DNA of 45,544 nucleotides from Lentisphaeria bacterium (lineage in GTDB: Bacteria > Verrucomicrobiota > Lentisphaeria > Victivallales > UBA1829): positions 1 through 45,544 of the forward strand of contig JAFZZR010000084.1 in assembly GCA_017615635.1 (NCBI GenBank), in the 5' to 3' direction. Under the pieces are notes generated by a model that searched no databases, was not told the origin of the DNA, and was given only the letters and a program-made list of their open reading frames with translations. This document shows, piece after piece, positions 13,847 through 23,500 of this stretch. The position numbers and the translations under genes were made by a program. The first letter of the stretch is position 1. The number at the start of each line of letters is the position of its first letter.

Positions 13847-14929
13847 TCACAATTCCATGAGCACACTGGTTTGTTTTCCGGATTCCGGGAGATTCTCCGG
13901 TTTCATCTCCTCCTGCGAAATCAGCAGGGACTCCGGGGTCGCGGTCCATTTCCCGTCCTGATACCGGAAGTCGATCACGCCGATATCGGAACTATCGAAA
14001 ACAAAATGATCGATTCCCTCCCAGCGTGCCTTGACTCTGTGAAAGACCGAGGCCCGTGTATGAAACAGAGGCAGGCTTTCGATCCGCGGATCGTGAATGC
14101 GAACGGCATAACAATGATTCCCGAATTCCCCGTCATCGAAGTAAAAAGCATCGATCCGGGAATCGGGCGATTCCTCGACACAAAGAATTCCGCCGTAATA
14201 CGCATCCATCTGCAAAATCCTGAGAGTTACCACATGCCACATGGCGGAATAGAATATGTATGCGCCCCACAAAAGCAGAAACAGGAGGAAGACAAGAATC
14301 TTCTTCACTTTTCCCCATGCAGCCTGCCGGAAGATGCATGTCCGGACAAAGTAAACCGGCAGGCCGATCCCGGAGATCAGAAAGAGTACGACGAATCCTC
14401 TTGCGCTGCGGCCCAATCCGAAAGCGATAAAAATGTGCCCGCAGACCAGGAAAAAGAGCGGGAGCAGCCCCAGCAGAATGTTCCGGATCCATGCTTTTGC
14501 CGTCTCGGGTATATTCCATCTCCGGCGGCATACCTCGAAGAGCTTCAGTACGCCGCGGAAAATAAGATAGACCGCGCCGATGGGGATCATGAAAAACCAG
14601 ATGTAGGACCAGCCGAGCACATAGGCACAAACCACGGCGAATCCGTTTCTCGGGCCGATCCACATCAAAGCCGAGACGAAGGCCCAGCTTGCAAGAGTCA
14701 GAAGTCCTGCCTGGATCACCAGCCGCAATCCTCGGAAATGGTCCGGCCGGTACCAGTGCCACAGGCACATGCCAATCGGAACGTCCACAAAAAAGACCAG
14801 CTCAATGATCTCGGTTATCAGCGCGTACCAGCTCTTCCATGCATTGGGGTCGAACAGAAGGATCAGCGTTACCGGCACGATCAGCAGGATCGCCGGAATG
14901 ATGAGATTTTTGTTGATCTTCACACTCAC
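13847..14929 (-). CDS. Hypothetical polytopic membrane protein with C-terminal soluble domain
   Basis: This 360-residue protein has about seven hydrophobic segments in the first 235 residues (IIPAILLIVPVTLILLF, ALITEIIELVFFVDVPIGM, VVCAYVLGWSYIWFFMIPIG, ILLGLLPLFFLVCGHIFIAF, FVVLFLISGIGLPVYFV and ILVFLLFLLLWGAYIFY). The last 120 residues form a soluble domain with a repeated acidic and aromatic pattern (DAFYFDDGEFGNHCYAVRI, GVIDFRYQDGKW). I do not recognise it. The start overlaps the upstream gene by ATGA and the stop is 14 bases before the next start, so it is firmly inside the AraC-led operon. Confidence 0.7.
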   Translation of the reverse strand: MSVKINKNLIIPAILLIVPVTLILLFDPNAWKSWYALITEIIELVFFVDVPIGMCLWHWYRPDHFRGLRLVIQAGLLTLASWAFVSALMWIGPRNGFAVVCAYVLGWSYIWFFMIPIGAVYLIFRGVLKLFEVCRRRWNIPETAKAWIRNILLGLLPLFFLVCGHIFIAFGLGRSARGFVVLFLISGIGLPVYFVRTCIFRQAAWGKVKKILVFLLFLLLWGAYIFYSAMWHVVTLRILQMDAYYGGILCVEESPDSRIDAFYFDDGEFGNHCYAVRIHDPRIESLPLFHTRASVFHRVKARWEGIDHFVFDSSDIGVIDFRYQDGKWTATPESLLISQEEMKPENLPESGKQTSVLMEL

Positions 14930-15600
14930 TTCTTACCCTCTTTCCACGGATACCACGATTCCACTTTGCCGTCCGACCAGAGACGATGCCGCAGATCGCC
15001 CACGTGACTGCGCGGCGCATCCTCCAGAATGACGAAACGTTCGCGCTTTTCGTTCAGCGAACGGCCCTTGCCGTGATAGATCACCTCGTGGTCGTATTGC
15101 TGAGACTTCTGCCACTCCAATGGGATCTGATCCGGCAAATCGCCGCCGGACTCCTGCAGCTGAAAATATATCTGGCGGAACTCGTTGGCACAATATATCT
15201 GACGCCCTCGATCCCCCGACGCACAGAGACAGGGCTGCAGCCAGAGGAACTGAAAGGCGAAGACGAGAAACAGCAGGAGATTTTCGTACCACCGGCGTGT
15301 TCCCCGCGACAGGATCAGCATGACCAGCAGCCCGGCAAAGAGAAGAAGCAAGGCAATGAAAACCGACAATCTGCTGTCGGGCTGGTCAAAAAATTCCTCC
15401 AGCGGGAAGAAAAGCCTGTCGGGCACCCGTCCGTACATCTGCTCCCACCAGCCGAACAGCACCCTGCTATGAATGATCCTTCGCCAGGTAAGCCCGAACC
15501 CGAATCCGATAAACAGAACCGCCCAGCCCAGATACTTGCGGGATCTCGCCTTTTCTTTCGGGACTTCCGTCACGGATGTTTTCTTTTCTTCGTCGTTCAT
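14926..15600 (-). CDS. Membrane protein with pseudopilin-like ectodomain
   Basis: This 224-residue protein has three hydrophobic segments (about residues 24-40, 78-98 and 108-125). After the third, CANEFRQIYFQLQESGGDLP matches the C-x-N-x-L-R-Q-I pattern that follows the helix in the pseudopilins of this window. Near the end, SHVGDLRHRLWSDGKVESWY is an HX10DG variant of the HX9DG ending. There is no FTLIELL leader, so it is not a prepilin-peptidase substrate by sequence. It looks like a pseudopilin head grafted on a fixed membrane anchor. It overlaps both the AraC gene and the next gene by ATGA. Function is unknown; a sensor or assembly partner for pilins is a guess. Confidence 0.65.
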   Translation of the reverse strand: MNDEEKKTSVTEVPKEKARSRKYLGWAVLFIGFGFGLTWRRIIHSRVLFGWWEQMYGRVPDRLFFPLEEFFDQPDSRLSVFIALLLLFAGLLVMLILSRGTRRWYENLLLFLVFAFQFLWLQPCLCASGDRGRQIYCANEFRQIYFQLQESGGDLPDQIPLEWQKSQQYDHEVIYHGKGRSLNEKRERFVILEDAPRSHVGDLRHRLWSDGKVESWYPWKEGKK

Positions 15601-16547
15601 GCTTTCTTCTCCTGCAAAGAGGGTGCGGCGTCACGGGAAGGAACGGCGGAAGCGTCCTTCCCGTAAAAAAGTTTGCGGTACCGGTGCGGCGTGATGCCGT
15701 ACCGTCCGCGGAAGCACATGATGAAGTAGTTGCTGTCGCAGAATCCGCAGTCGTCCGAGATATCCGAGAGCGGCAGCCTCGTGGTCCGCAGCAGCTTCTC
15801 CGCCTGATTCAGCCTCATGTTCCGCAGGTATTCCATGGGCGATTCCCCCGTGGCCAGGCGGAAATGACGGGAGAACGTCGCCCCGGACATGTTCGCCAGT
15901 TTCGCCAGCTGCGCGTGGGTCAGCTCCTTCGCATAGTGTTCCGACATATACTGGATCACGCCCGCGATTTTCTGCAGTCCGCCCCGTTTTTCCCTGTCCG
16001 GATTCACGCACACGCGGCAGATCAGGACAAAAAGCTGACTCAGCAGCGCGTAGACCATGGTCCGGTAGCCGTCGGTACAGTTGTTCAGCTCATTCTGGAT
16101 CTGTTCGATCAGACGTTTTGCCTCGGCCAGCTGTTCGCCGTTCAGATGAAGATGCTGACGGAATTTCGTCTTCTCCCGCGACTTCGGCTCCAGCTGGAAA
16201 AACAGATGATAGCCCGGCATCGAATTCAGCGCTCCGAAATCGAACGTGAGGTCCGGACTCCGCCACAGCACGTTGTAGATCTCCAGATGATGCTGATTCG
16301 TGAATCCGTGCACCTGTCCCGGATGCAGCAGAAAGATATCCCCCTGCTCCAGCTGGTATTTCCCCGACGGCGTAAGATAACTCCCCGTCCCGTTCACCAC
16401 CAGGAGCAGCTCCTCGAAATCGTGGGTATGCAGCTTCGTGACCGTCCGGCTGTCCCGCACCATGTATACGTTCAGCGGAAGACCGCTGATCCGCCGGTAC
16501 CGTTCCCACAGATAAAGCTGCACCTCTTCCGCTTTTTCCGATGCCAT
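15597..16547 (-). CDS. AraC-family transcription regulator
   Basis: The ATG at 16547 is preceded by GGAGGCAGGAA, which fixes the start inside a longer open frame, giving 316 residues. The N-terminal half is a cupin-like sugar-sensing domain (LHTHDFEELLLVVNGTGSYL, YQLEQGDIFLLHPGQVHGF). The C-terminal 100 residues hold two helix-turn-helices (LTHAQLAKLANMSGATFSRH, LPLSDISDDCGFCDSNYFI). Such regulators bind a sugar and activate catabolic genes. It heads the minus-strand operon of four membrane proteins (ATGA overlap with the first) and is divergent from the pseudopilin gene at 16727. It has its own promoter at 16573-16601. The 23-bp element between the two promoters is its likely binding site. 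Confidence 0.9.
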   Translation of the reverse strand: MASEKAEEVQLYLWERYRRISGLPLNVYMVRDSRTVTKLHTHDFEELLLVVNGTGSYLTPSGKYQLEQGDIFLLHPGQVHGFTNQHHLEIYNVLWRSPDLTFDFGALNSMPGYHLFFQLEPKSREKTKFRQHLHLNGEQLAEAKRLIEQIQNELNNCTDGYRTMVYALLSQLFVLICRVCVNPDREKRGGLQKIAGVIQYMSEHYAKELTHAQLAKLANMSGATFSRHFRLATGESPMEYLRNMRLNQAEKLLRTTRLPLSDISDDCGFCDSNYFIMCFRGRYGITPHRYRKLFYGKDASAVPSRDAAPSLQEKKA

Positions 16548-16572
16548 TTCCTGCCTCCGGTTTGCCGCATGT

Positions 16573-16601
16573 ACAATAGCATGGATCCCCGCCCCTGTCA
16601 A
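16573..16601 (-). promoter_or_regulatory. AraC operon promoter
   Basis: On the minus strand, TTGACA (16601-16596) and TATTGT (16578-16573) are 17 bases apart, a strong sigma70 promoter 26 bases before the AraC start codon. The shared 23-bp element begins 20 bases upstream of its -35. Confidence 0.75.
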
Positions 16602-16620
16602 CCGTAAAACATTCTTTTTT

Positions 16621-16683
16621 GAGCAGATTTTCATGTTTTTTGCACGAGATTTTAAGTTTTTTCCCGAAAAGAGGATGTATAAT
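16621..16683 (+). promoter_or_regulatory. Activator-type promoter with shared 23-bp element (copy 1)
   Basis: The element at 16621-16643 (starting GAGCAGATTTTCATG) is identical to 19525-19547. A perfect TATAAT follows at 16678-16683 with no good -35 at the usual place. The element start is 57 bases from the -10 here and 56 in the other copy. A second loosely shared block (AAGTTTTTTCC here, AAGGTTTTCC there) lies in between. The layout fits an AraC-activated promoter for the pseudopilin unit at 16727. Confidence 0.7.
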
Positions 16684-16726
16684 TCGGTATGATAGTGCAG
16701 ACAAAAAATCGGAAAGGACAAAAATC

Positions 16727-17554
16727 ATGACAAACCGAAAAGGCCGTTTTAAACTTCTTGTCCTCCATAGCTTCAGCGAAGGAGGATCATCTCTGAAGAA
16801 ATTCACATTAATTGAATTGCTCGTGGTTATCGCCATCATCTCCATCCTCGCGGGGATGCTTCTGCCCGCGCTGGGGCAGGCGAAAAAGGCCGCCGGTTTG
16901 AGTCTGTGCACCAGCAATCAGAGGCAAATCGGACAGTTCATGCACCTGTACGTGAGTGACTATAATGACAGCATGCCTCCGGGGGTTTATACACATGGAA
17001 AAGCCATCAATGACAGTGGCCTGACAAATTTTGGCTATCTGGTTTCCGCGCTTGTCGGAGCGAACTCCCACACCAGAAAAATTTTCGGGATCGGCAAACT
17101 TCTCCCCTACATCGACAGTAATAATTTCAAAGCGGACGGATGGCTGAGCCGGGACATGCCTGAACCGAAAGTAATGATGTGCCCTTCCGCAGTCGCCTCC
17201 GCTGCGTATCAGAGCAATGGTGGACGCTGGACGGGTGGAACCAGTCAGTTATTTTTGTGCACATACGGTTACGTGGATCCCTATCGGTATTCCCAGTTGA
17301 ATCCCCATGAAAATCTTACGGCCAAAGATAACGGAAAGATCGACGAGGCAGTACGGTTGAAGGCTTTTCTTTCCATCGGACATGTGCTGGACTCCGCAGT
17401 GGCGGACAGATCCACGGCGGCCCATTCAGGATTTCGGACGTCGACATTTGAAGGGGGCGATACGTTTACTCTTCTCCATGCAGACGGACACGTGACAGCC
17501 AGAAAATACACGAGCAACGGTACCTGGCAGGCTTTCTGGAAGAACAATCTGTAA
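16727..17554 (+). CDS. Pseudopilin (unit 2)
   Basis: The frame is open from 16619, but GGAAAGGAC before the ATG at 16727 fixes the start, giving 275 residues. After a basic leader of about 24 residues comes [20 protein letters not shown] and [14 protein letters not shown], the prepilin peptidase site and helix. The C-terminal part has LLHADGHV in the HX9DG region, with Gly at the usual His position. It is divergent from the AraC gene and is followed after 16 bases by an exported beta-helix protein, with which it should form an operon. It is expected to assemble in a type II-like pseudopilus or to help export or hold its neighbour; that role is inference. Confidence 0.9.
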   Translation: MTNRKGRFKLLVLHSFSEGGSSLKKFTLIELLVVIAIISILAGMLLPALGQAKKAAGLSLCTSNQRQIGQFMHLYVSDYNDSMPPGVYTHGKAINDSGLTNFGYLVSALVGANSHTRKIFGIGKLLPYIDSNNFKADGWLSRDMPEPKVMMCPSAVASAAYQSNGGRWTGGTSQLFLCTYGYVDPYRYSQLNPHENLTAKDNGKIDEAVRLKAFLSIGHVLDSAVADRSTAAHSGFRTSTFEGGDTFTLLHADGHVTARKYTSNGTWQAFWKNNL

Positions 17555-17570
17555 ACAGGAAGGGTTAATC

Positions 17571-19442
17571 ATGAAATACCTTGTCACCTTTTGTGCCATC
17601 ATGCTGGCTTCGGTTCTTTCCGCCGCGCCGGAAGAGGTCAGGCTGAGTTCGTTCGATCCGGGAAAGGACGACGCCACCGCCGCATTCGAGGCGGCCTTTT
17701 CTTCCGGTGCGAAAAAGATCATCGTGGACGATCCCGGTTTCGACTATATTGTCCGGCCCCTGTTCGTGCCTTCGGATACGGAAGTGGTCTTCATGGACAA
17801 GGTTTCCGTTCACGCAAAGAGAGAGGAGTTCAAAGGAACAAACGATTCCCTGTTCACTGTCCGTGGACAAAAGAATGTCATTCTCCGCGGCGAGGGAACC
17901 GTTCTTCTGGAAATGAACAAGTCGGATTATCAGGACAAGATGCGCTACAAACCGGCGGAATGGCGCCATGGAGTCTCCATAATCGGCAGTGAAAACGTGA
18001 TCGTGAGGGATCTGACGATCCGGAGTTCGGGCGGGGACGGGATTTACGTTTCGAGCAGTAAAACGGATTGTGCACGGAATGTTCTGATCGAAAATGTGAC
18101 TTGCGAGAATCATCACCGGCAGGGAATCTCCGTCATCAGCGTGGAGAATCTGATCGTGCGGAACAGCCGCTTCAACAACACCTCCGGAACCGCCCCGGCC
18201 TGCGGGATCGACTTCGAGCCAAATGAGGCGAAAGAACGGCTGGTCAATATTCTGGTGGAGAACTGCGAATTCTCCCGGAACGACTGGGGCGGCATTCTCT
18301 TTCAGCTGATGCCGCTGAAGGAAACGAGCGCACCGGTTTCCATAACCGTCCGGGACTGCCGCATGGAAGGCAACCGCAGCGGACTTTTAGCCTACATCGG
18401 CAGCGTAAAGGGAGAAATTCTGCTCGATAACTGCACGTTCAGCGGGAACAGCGAATCGGCCGTCCTCCGGCATCTTTTCGGCAACTTGAAACTGGTTGTA
18501 AAGAATTCGCGTTTTCAGGATAAGAAATGCGAAATCGCCATCATCGGCGAGCGGGCATTCGACAGCGGGAATCTTTTCCTCGACGGCGTCGAAATGGTTA
18601 CGGAATCCGCCGAGCCGGTGAAGCTCGAATGTATAGAGGGATTCGGCATCGTCAACAGCCGGTTCGACATTACCTTCGGCGAGGCGTCGGTGCAAAAGGC
18701 GTTCGACTCCGAAGCCTTCCTGAAAGCCCATGCTCCGAACCCGGCGCAGCGCAAATCCGTCCGGGAAGTCGATCCGAAAATGCTCAAAGCGGGTACCGGA
18801 AACTGCAAAGACGGTCTGGGAAATATGAATATCCGTGGGAAGTTCCGCTTCCTTCAGGCGGTTCCCGACTCCGGAACGTATCCCATCCGATTTACATTCC
18901 TGAAAATAGGTCCCCGGAAACTTCAGGGAACCATTACCGTGTGGGATCAGGATGGAATCATTGTGGACAGTCAGGAGGTTACACCCGTCGACGATCAGTT
19001 CGTCTACAAACTGAAGGCCTCGAAGGGAGCCGCCGTCTATATGTTCGAAGTTAATTTCGGCGGACACGGCGTCCAGCTTCATGCGGATTTCCCCGGTCAG
19101 GGCATCCTCGCCGACAGGCAGCTCCCGCTGATCTGGGGCGATACGAAAAAAATGTATTTCGTCGTTCCCGCCCAGGCCGCGGAGGTCAATGTGGAAATCT
19201 GCGGCAGCGACGGGGACGAATGGGTCATCGGGACTCTGCGCGATGCCGAACAGCAGGTTGTGGCGAAGACAGAAAAGGTTTATGTGGTCCCCAAAACCCT
19301 TCATGCGGAGCGTACGCCAACGGAACGGAACGAGATCTGGGAACTCGAACTTCAGGCCGCGGAAGATCATCATGTCCGTCTGCTGGCGCCATGTCTGCCC
19401 ATTTTCTTCGCCGCGCCGGAAAACATCCTGATCGCGAAGTAA
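17571..19442 (+). CDS. Exported right-handed beta-helix protein (pectate-lyase-like)
   Basis: The product has 623 residues with a signal peptide (about 1-18, ending LSAA). Residues about 60-380 carry repeated parallel-beta-helix turns rich in N and V ladders (VIVRDLTIRSSGGDGIYV, VLIENVTCENHHRQGISVI, LIVRNSRFNNTSG, ILVENCEFSRNDWGGIL, ILLDNCTFSGNSESAVL). This is the fold of polysaccharide lyases and GH28-type enzymes. The last 200 residues form one or two beta-sandwich domains. AGGAAGGG precedes the ATG. It is probably secreted and acts on a polyuronate or similar glycan. The exact substrate and catalytic residues cannot be assigned. A terminator follows at 19475. Confidence 0.8.
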   Translation: MKYLVTFCAIMLASVLSAAPEEVRLSSFDPGKDDATAAFEAAFSSGAKKIIVDDPGFDYIVRPLFVPSDTEVVFMDKVSVHAKREEFKGTNDSLFTVRGQKNVILRGEGTVLLEMNKSDYQDKMRYKPAEWRHGVSIIGSENVIVRDLTIRSSGGDGIYVSSSKTDCARNVLIENVTCENHHRQGISVISVENLIVRNSRFNNTSGTAPACGIDFEPNEAKERLVNILVENCEFSRNDWGGILFQLMPLKETSAPVSITVRDCRMEGNRSGLLAYIGSVKGEILLDNCTFSGNSESAVLRHLFGNLKLVVKNSRFQDKKCEIAIIGERAFDSGNLFLDGVEMVTESAEPVKLECIEGFGIVNSRFDITFGEASVQKAFDSEAFLKAHAPNPAQRKSVREVDPKMLKAGTGNCKDGLGNMNIRGKFRFLQAVPDSGTYPIRFTFLKIGPRKLQGTITVWDQDGIIVDSQEVTPVDDQFVYKLKASKGAAVYMFEVNFGGHGVQLHADFPGQGILADRQLPLIWGDTKKMYFVVPAQAAEVNVEICGSDGDEWVIGTLRDAEQQVVAKTEKVYVVPKTLHAERTPTERNEIWELELQAAEDHHVRLLAPCLPIFFAAPENILIAK

Positions 19443-19474
19443 CGAAAAACGGCGGCGGTTTGGATTTGCCGGGA

Positions 19475-19518
19475 GACCGGAGAGACGCGAATCAAGCGTC
19501 TCCCCGGTCCTGGTTTTT
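19475..19518 (+). terminator. Rho-independent terminator
   Basis: GACCGGAGAGACGC and GCGTCTCCCCGGTC pair over 14 positions (one G-U) around a seven-base loop, followed by CTGGTTTTT. It ends the unit 2 operon. Confidence 0.85.
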
Positions 19519-19524
19519 ATAAAT

Positions 19525-19586
19525 GAGCAGATTTTCATGTTTTTTGCGTAAAAAATCAAGGTTTTCCGGATATTTTCGTGTATAAT
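19525..19586 (+). promoter_or_regulatory. Activator-type promoter with shared 23-bp element (copy 2)
   Basis: The element at 19525-19547 is an exact copy of 16621-16643. TATAAT lies at 19581-19586, 56 bases from the element start, again without a good -35. It should drive the pseudopilin at 19651 and the large enzyme after it. No regulator gene is adjacent here, so the AraC protein of 15597-16547 probably acts on it in trans. Confidence 0.7.
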
Positions 19587-19650
19587 ATAATTAGTCGATT
19601 CGAGAAGTCTTTTGATACGAATACGAAAATAACCGGAAAGGATGTGCATC

Positions 19651-20490
19651 ATGCTGAAGTCCAGAAAAAGTTTGTCCGCCCAGCTGAACCCGTTTCGTGC
19701 CTCATCCACGAGGCTCTGTCGCTTCACGCTGATCGAATTGCTGGTGGTGATCGCGATCATCGCGATCCTGGCGGGAATGCTTCTGCCCGCGCTGGGAAAG
19801 GTGAAGGAGATGGCGAAGTCCATCCAATGTCTGAACAATTCCAAACAGATCGGGCTGGCCCTGACGAGCTACGCCACCGACTTCAACTGCTATCCCCTGG
19901 GGTGGACTATCCCCGACCAGAATTCAGGGGAAAAACATTGGAACTTTCAGTGGCAGCTGGTGGGTCTGAAGTACGTGGGCGGTTCCGAACTTTTCATGTG
20001 CCCGTCCGCGTCAGACCGAGTGCAGGGGAACAATAAAGCCACGTTCACTTTGGGCGTGCAAGCCTGGAAATATCAGAATTCGAGTTCGGAATATCTTTCC
20101 AAATTCGGCGGTTATGCCTACAACAACATGGGTGTGGGAGACGATTATTATGGAAATGCGCCTCATTATCCACAAGGTTATTCCACAATCAGCAGCAAAG
20201 ATTTACCCGAAGCCCTGATCCCGGGCCGGGAAAAACAGCCTTCGTCCCTGGGGATGCTGGCGGAGGCCTATTTTACTGAAACCCATGACCCTCTGCCGTC
20301 CTCCACGCTCACCGGGGAGGGAACCGGCGCGCTGGAAGGCCGTCACAACCGTCAAAGCAACGTCACCTACACCGACGGGCACAGCGCCGCGATGAAGGTG
20401 CCGGATGTACTGTACAAGGGCCGGGAATCCAACGATATGCACAAAGAACTGTATCGGAAGTATTTCTATCGGAACTACACGGGCAACTGA
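19651..20490 (+). CDS. Pseudopilin with HX9DG motif (unit 3)
   Basis: An ATG at 19642 also exists, but GGAAAGGA is best spaced for 19651, giving 279 residues. A leader of about 25 residues is followed by [34 protein letters not shown] and [16 protein letters not shown]. The C-terminal motif [13 protein letters not shown] is a full HX9DG. The region just after the helix is close to that of unit 1. It is followed after 13 bases by a very large exported enzyme-like protein. The expected role is as for the other pseudopilins: a processed inner-membrane pilin-like subunit. Confidence 0.92.
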   Translation: MLKSRKSLSAQLNPFRASSTRLCRFTLIELLVVIAIIAILAGMLLPALGKVKEMAKSIQCLNNSKQIGLALTSYATDFNCYPLGWTIPDQNSGEKHWNFQWQLVGLKYVGGSELFMCPSASDRVQGNNKATFTLGVQAWKYQNSSSEYLSKFGGYAYNNMGVGDDYYGNAPHYPQGYSTISSKDLPEALIPGREKQPSSLGMLAEAYFTETHDPLPSSTLTGEGTGALEGRHNRQSNVTYTDGHSAAMKVPDVLYKGRESNDMHKELYRKYFYRNYTGN

Positions 20491-20503
20491 GCGGAGGTCA
20501 CGC

Positions 20504-23500
20504 ATGAAAAACCGGATCCTTATGACGGCCGCGGCGGCGCTGGCGCTTCTTTTTCCCGCGATAGCGCAGGAGACCTCGGAATCAACCGATCACCTTCGGA
20601 TGTTCACCGGAAAGCTGGAAGCGCATAACGGAGCGGCCGCTGAGGGGCGGATCGAGGAGGGCGTATTCACCATCACCAACACGGCGGACGCGGGGCATAT
20701 CATTGCGGGCGGACCGAAGCTGCTGGACCTGACGCCGGGGCGGGATTACGAAGTCAGCTGCGATCTGGAGATGGCGGAGGGCTCGTCCGGTGCGCTGATG
20801 ATCTCCATGCCAGGCGGCAAGCGCCGTCCGTATCCGCAGAAGATTCTGACGGCGGGGAGAAAGGCGGTCCTGCGCTTCACGGCCCGCGAGGACGAAAAGA
20901 AGCTGGCGCTGTATCTTGTGGTGTACCGGGGTACGGTGACATTCCGGGAGCTTCATGTCCGGCAGCTGCCGCCGCTGGATCCGGCGAGGAAGATTTTTGA
21001 GGGGGAAGAATTGGTCCGGGCGTGGCATGTGGAGGGCGCCGCGTTCGACAAAAGCGGAGGCGAAACCCTGTGCGGTGTGGCGGGTCCGACCACGAGGTTC
21101 GTCAGTCCGAAACTGGACTGGGACGCTTCCGGGGTCAAGGCGGTGGAGCTGGACGCGTCGTTCTGTCCCGAGGGCGGGCTGATCGTTCTTGATTTCACCG
21201 GCGAAGCCGCCGGCAAAAAGACATCCGGCTTCGTGGCCCGCACCGCCATTCCGTCCGGAGAAAAACGGACAGTGACATTCTTTTTCGACAACCAGCCTGC
21301 GTGGCGCGGACGGATCACCGGGATCTCCTTCAAGGTGAACGTCCTCTCCCGGAGCGAGTTCCGCATTTTCGGCGTGCGCGCGCTCTCCGAGCCGAACCTG
21401 ATCCCGAACGCCGAGGTCGCCGGAACGAAGCCGGTGGAAAAGATCCATCCCGGCGCGAAATATGCGCTGCAGTACCGGTCCGACGACCATCCGGCGGTGA
21501 CGCTGAAACTGCTGGACACCGACGGGCAGCAGCTGACAAGCCACACGCTTTCTTCCGATATGCGCGAACTCAAGTTCACCGCGCCCGACGAGACGGTCTC
21601 CGCCCTCGTGGAATACGGACCCGGACAAGGCAGTCCCGCGCTGATCTGCGAGGAGACACCGTTTTTCGGCAATCCGCAGGAGGTGAACTGGCAGACGCCG
21701 TGGATCTGGTGGGGAATCACCAACGATCCCGTCGGCAAGGTGCGGTTCGTCCGCAAGTTCACGCTTCCGTCGGCGGTGAGGCGGGCGGAGATGCGGTATA
21801 CAGCCGACGATGCCGCCGAGTGCGACCTGAACGGACATAAATTCGGCAAGGACTCCGTTTTTTCCATCTGCGACCGTCTGGACGTTACCAAGATGCTGAA
21901 AGAGGGCGAAAACGAGTTTGTGATCGACGTGGAGAACTTCAGTTCCGCCGCCGGACTGCTGCTGGAACTGTACGCCGAACTGGAGAACGGCGAGACATTC
22001 ACCCTCCGGAGCGACCGAAGCTGGGATTTCGTCTACGACGGCAAAACCGGGCCCGCCGTGGAACTGGGCATCCCGCCCCGCGGGATCTGGGGCGACCGGG
22101 TGGAGTGTGCGTACATCGGTCCCCGGACCCCGGCGGAGGTGCGGGCGTTCGGCGAGACCGGATTTGAGGTCAGGCCGGCAAGCACGGTTCCGGATTTCGG
22201 TCGGGTTCAGGTGGAGGTAAAATCCGACCTCGGAGCGTCCCGCAGGATGGATGTGGAGATCAGTCCCCGCTCCGGCACATGGAAGCCCGGCGAGTGGAAT
22301 GAGGTGAAACTGAAATTCAATCCCGACCTCACCGCCGGGATGCCGGGCAAAGACTTTACCGTCAGGCTGATTCCGGAGTTTTTCAGCGTTCCCTCCGAAG
22401 TTTCCTGCGCCATGACGCCGCGCCGGGTGGAGCGCGCGGAGTTCCCCTCCGTAAAACTGACCGGTGCAGGGACGCGGCCTTATTTCGAGGTCAACGGGCG
22501 GAAGCTTGCGCCGTTCTACTTCGATCTGCCGGGCAGTTTCATCGGCGCGCCGATGCAGAAGGCGCACTTCGTAGTCAACGCCGCGCGGGCCGGCAGCAAT
22601 ATCGTGCGGACGTGGACCGATTTGCGGGAGTTCTGGAAAGGGCCGGAGGAGTTCGACTTCACCAAGCTGGACTTTGCGCTGGCGGTGATCCGCGCCAACA
22701 TGCCCGACGCCCATGTCATCCTCACCTTCAAGACCTACATGCCCGACTGGTGGCTGGAACAAAATCCCGGCGACCGCATCAAATGGTTTCGGGAACACCG
22801 GCTTTATCACGGATACTATCAGACCCTCGGTTCGGAGAAGTGGGTGCGCGACGCGCAGACCGGCATCCGGGCGCTGATCGAACACCTCCGCGCCACCGGC
22901 GATGCGAAATACGTCATCGGGATCGCGTTTGCCGACGGGCAGACCGCCGAATGGATTTGGGCCAGCCAGCCCTACGGAGGAAAGATCCCGTTCATGCATA
23001 ACGGCGACTCCGAGGCGGACCACGAGGCTTTCGCGAAATTCGTGAACGCCAAGTACGACGGCAAGGCGCCGTATGCGCCGGAAGTCCCGCGTCCGGAGGC
23101 CTGGAACGTGCGGGATGAGGGCATTTTCCTCGACCCGGACAAAAGCCGGGTCATCAGCGACTGGTGGGATTTCCGCAGCGAGTGCTGTTCCAAAGCGATC
23201 CGCACGTTTGCCGCCGTGGTGAAAAAAGAGACGAACCGCCGGATCCTGAGCGGCGCGTACTACGGCTACCATGATATGCTCAGCGGCATGTTCCACAACT
23301 GGCAGCCAAGCGGCCATCTGCGGCTGCACGAAGTGGTTTCCGGCGGCGACTGCGAACTCTTTTTCGCTCCGACTCTGTACGGACATCGCTTTCCCGGCGA
23401 TCCGGACGGACTCATGCAGCCCGCCGAGGCCATTACCATCAACGGCGGCATCCCGATCATGGAATTCGACTACCGCACCTACACGGAGTTCATGCCGAGT

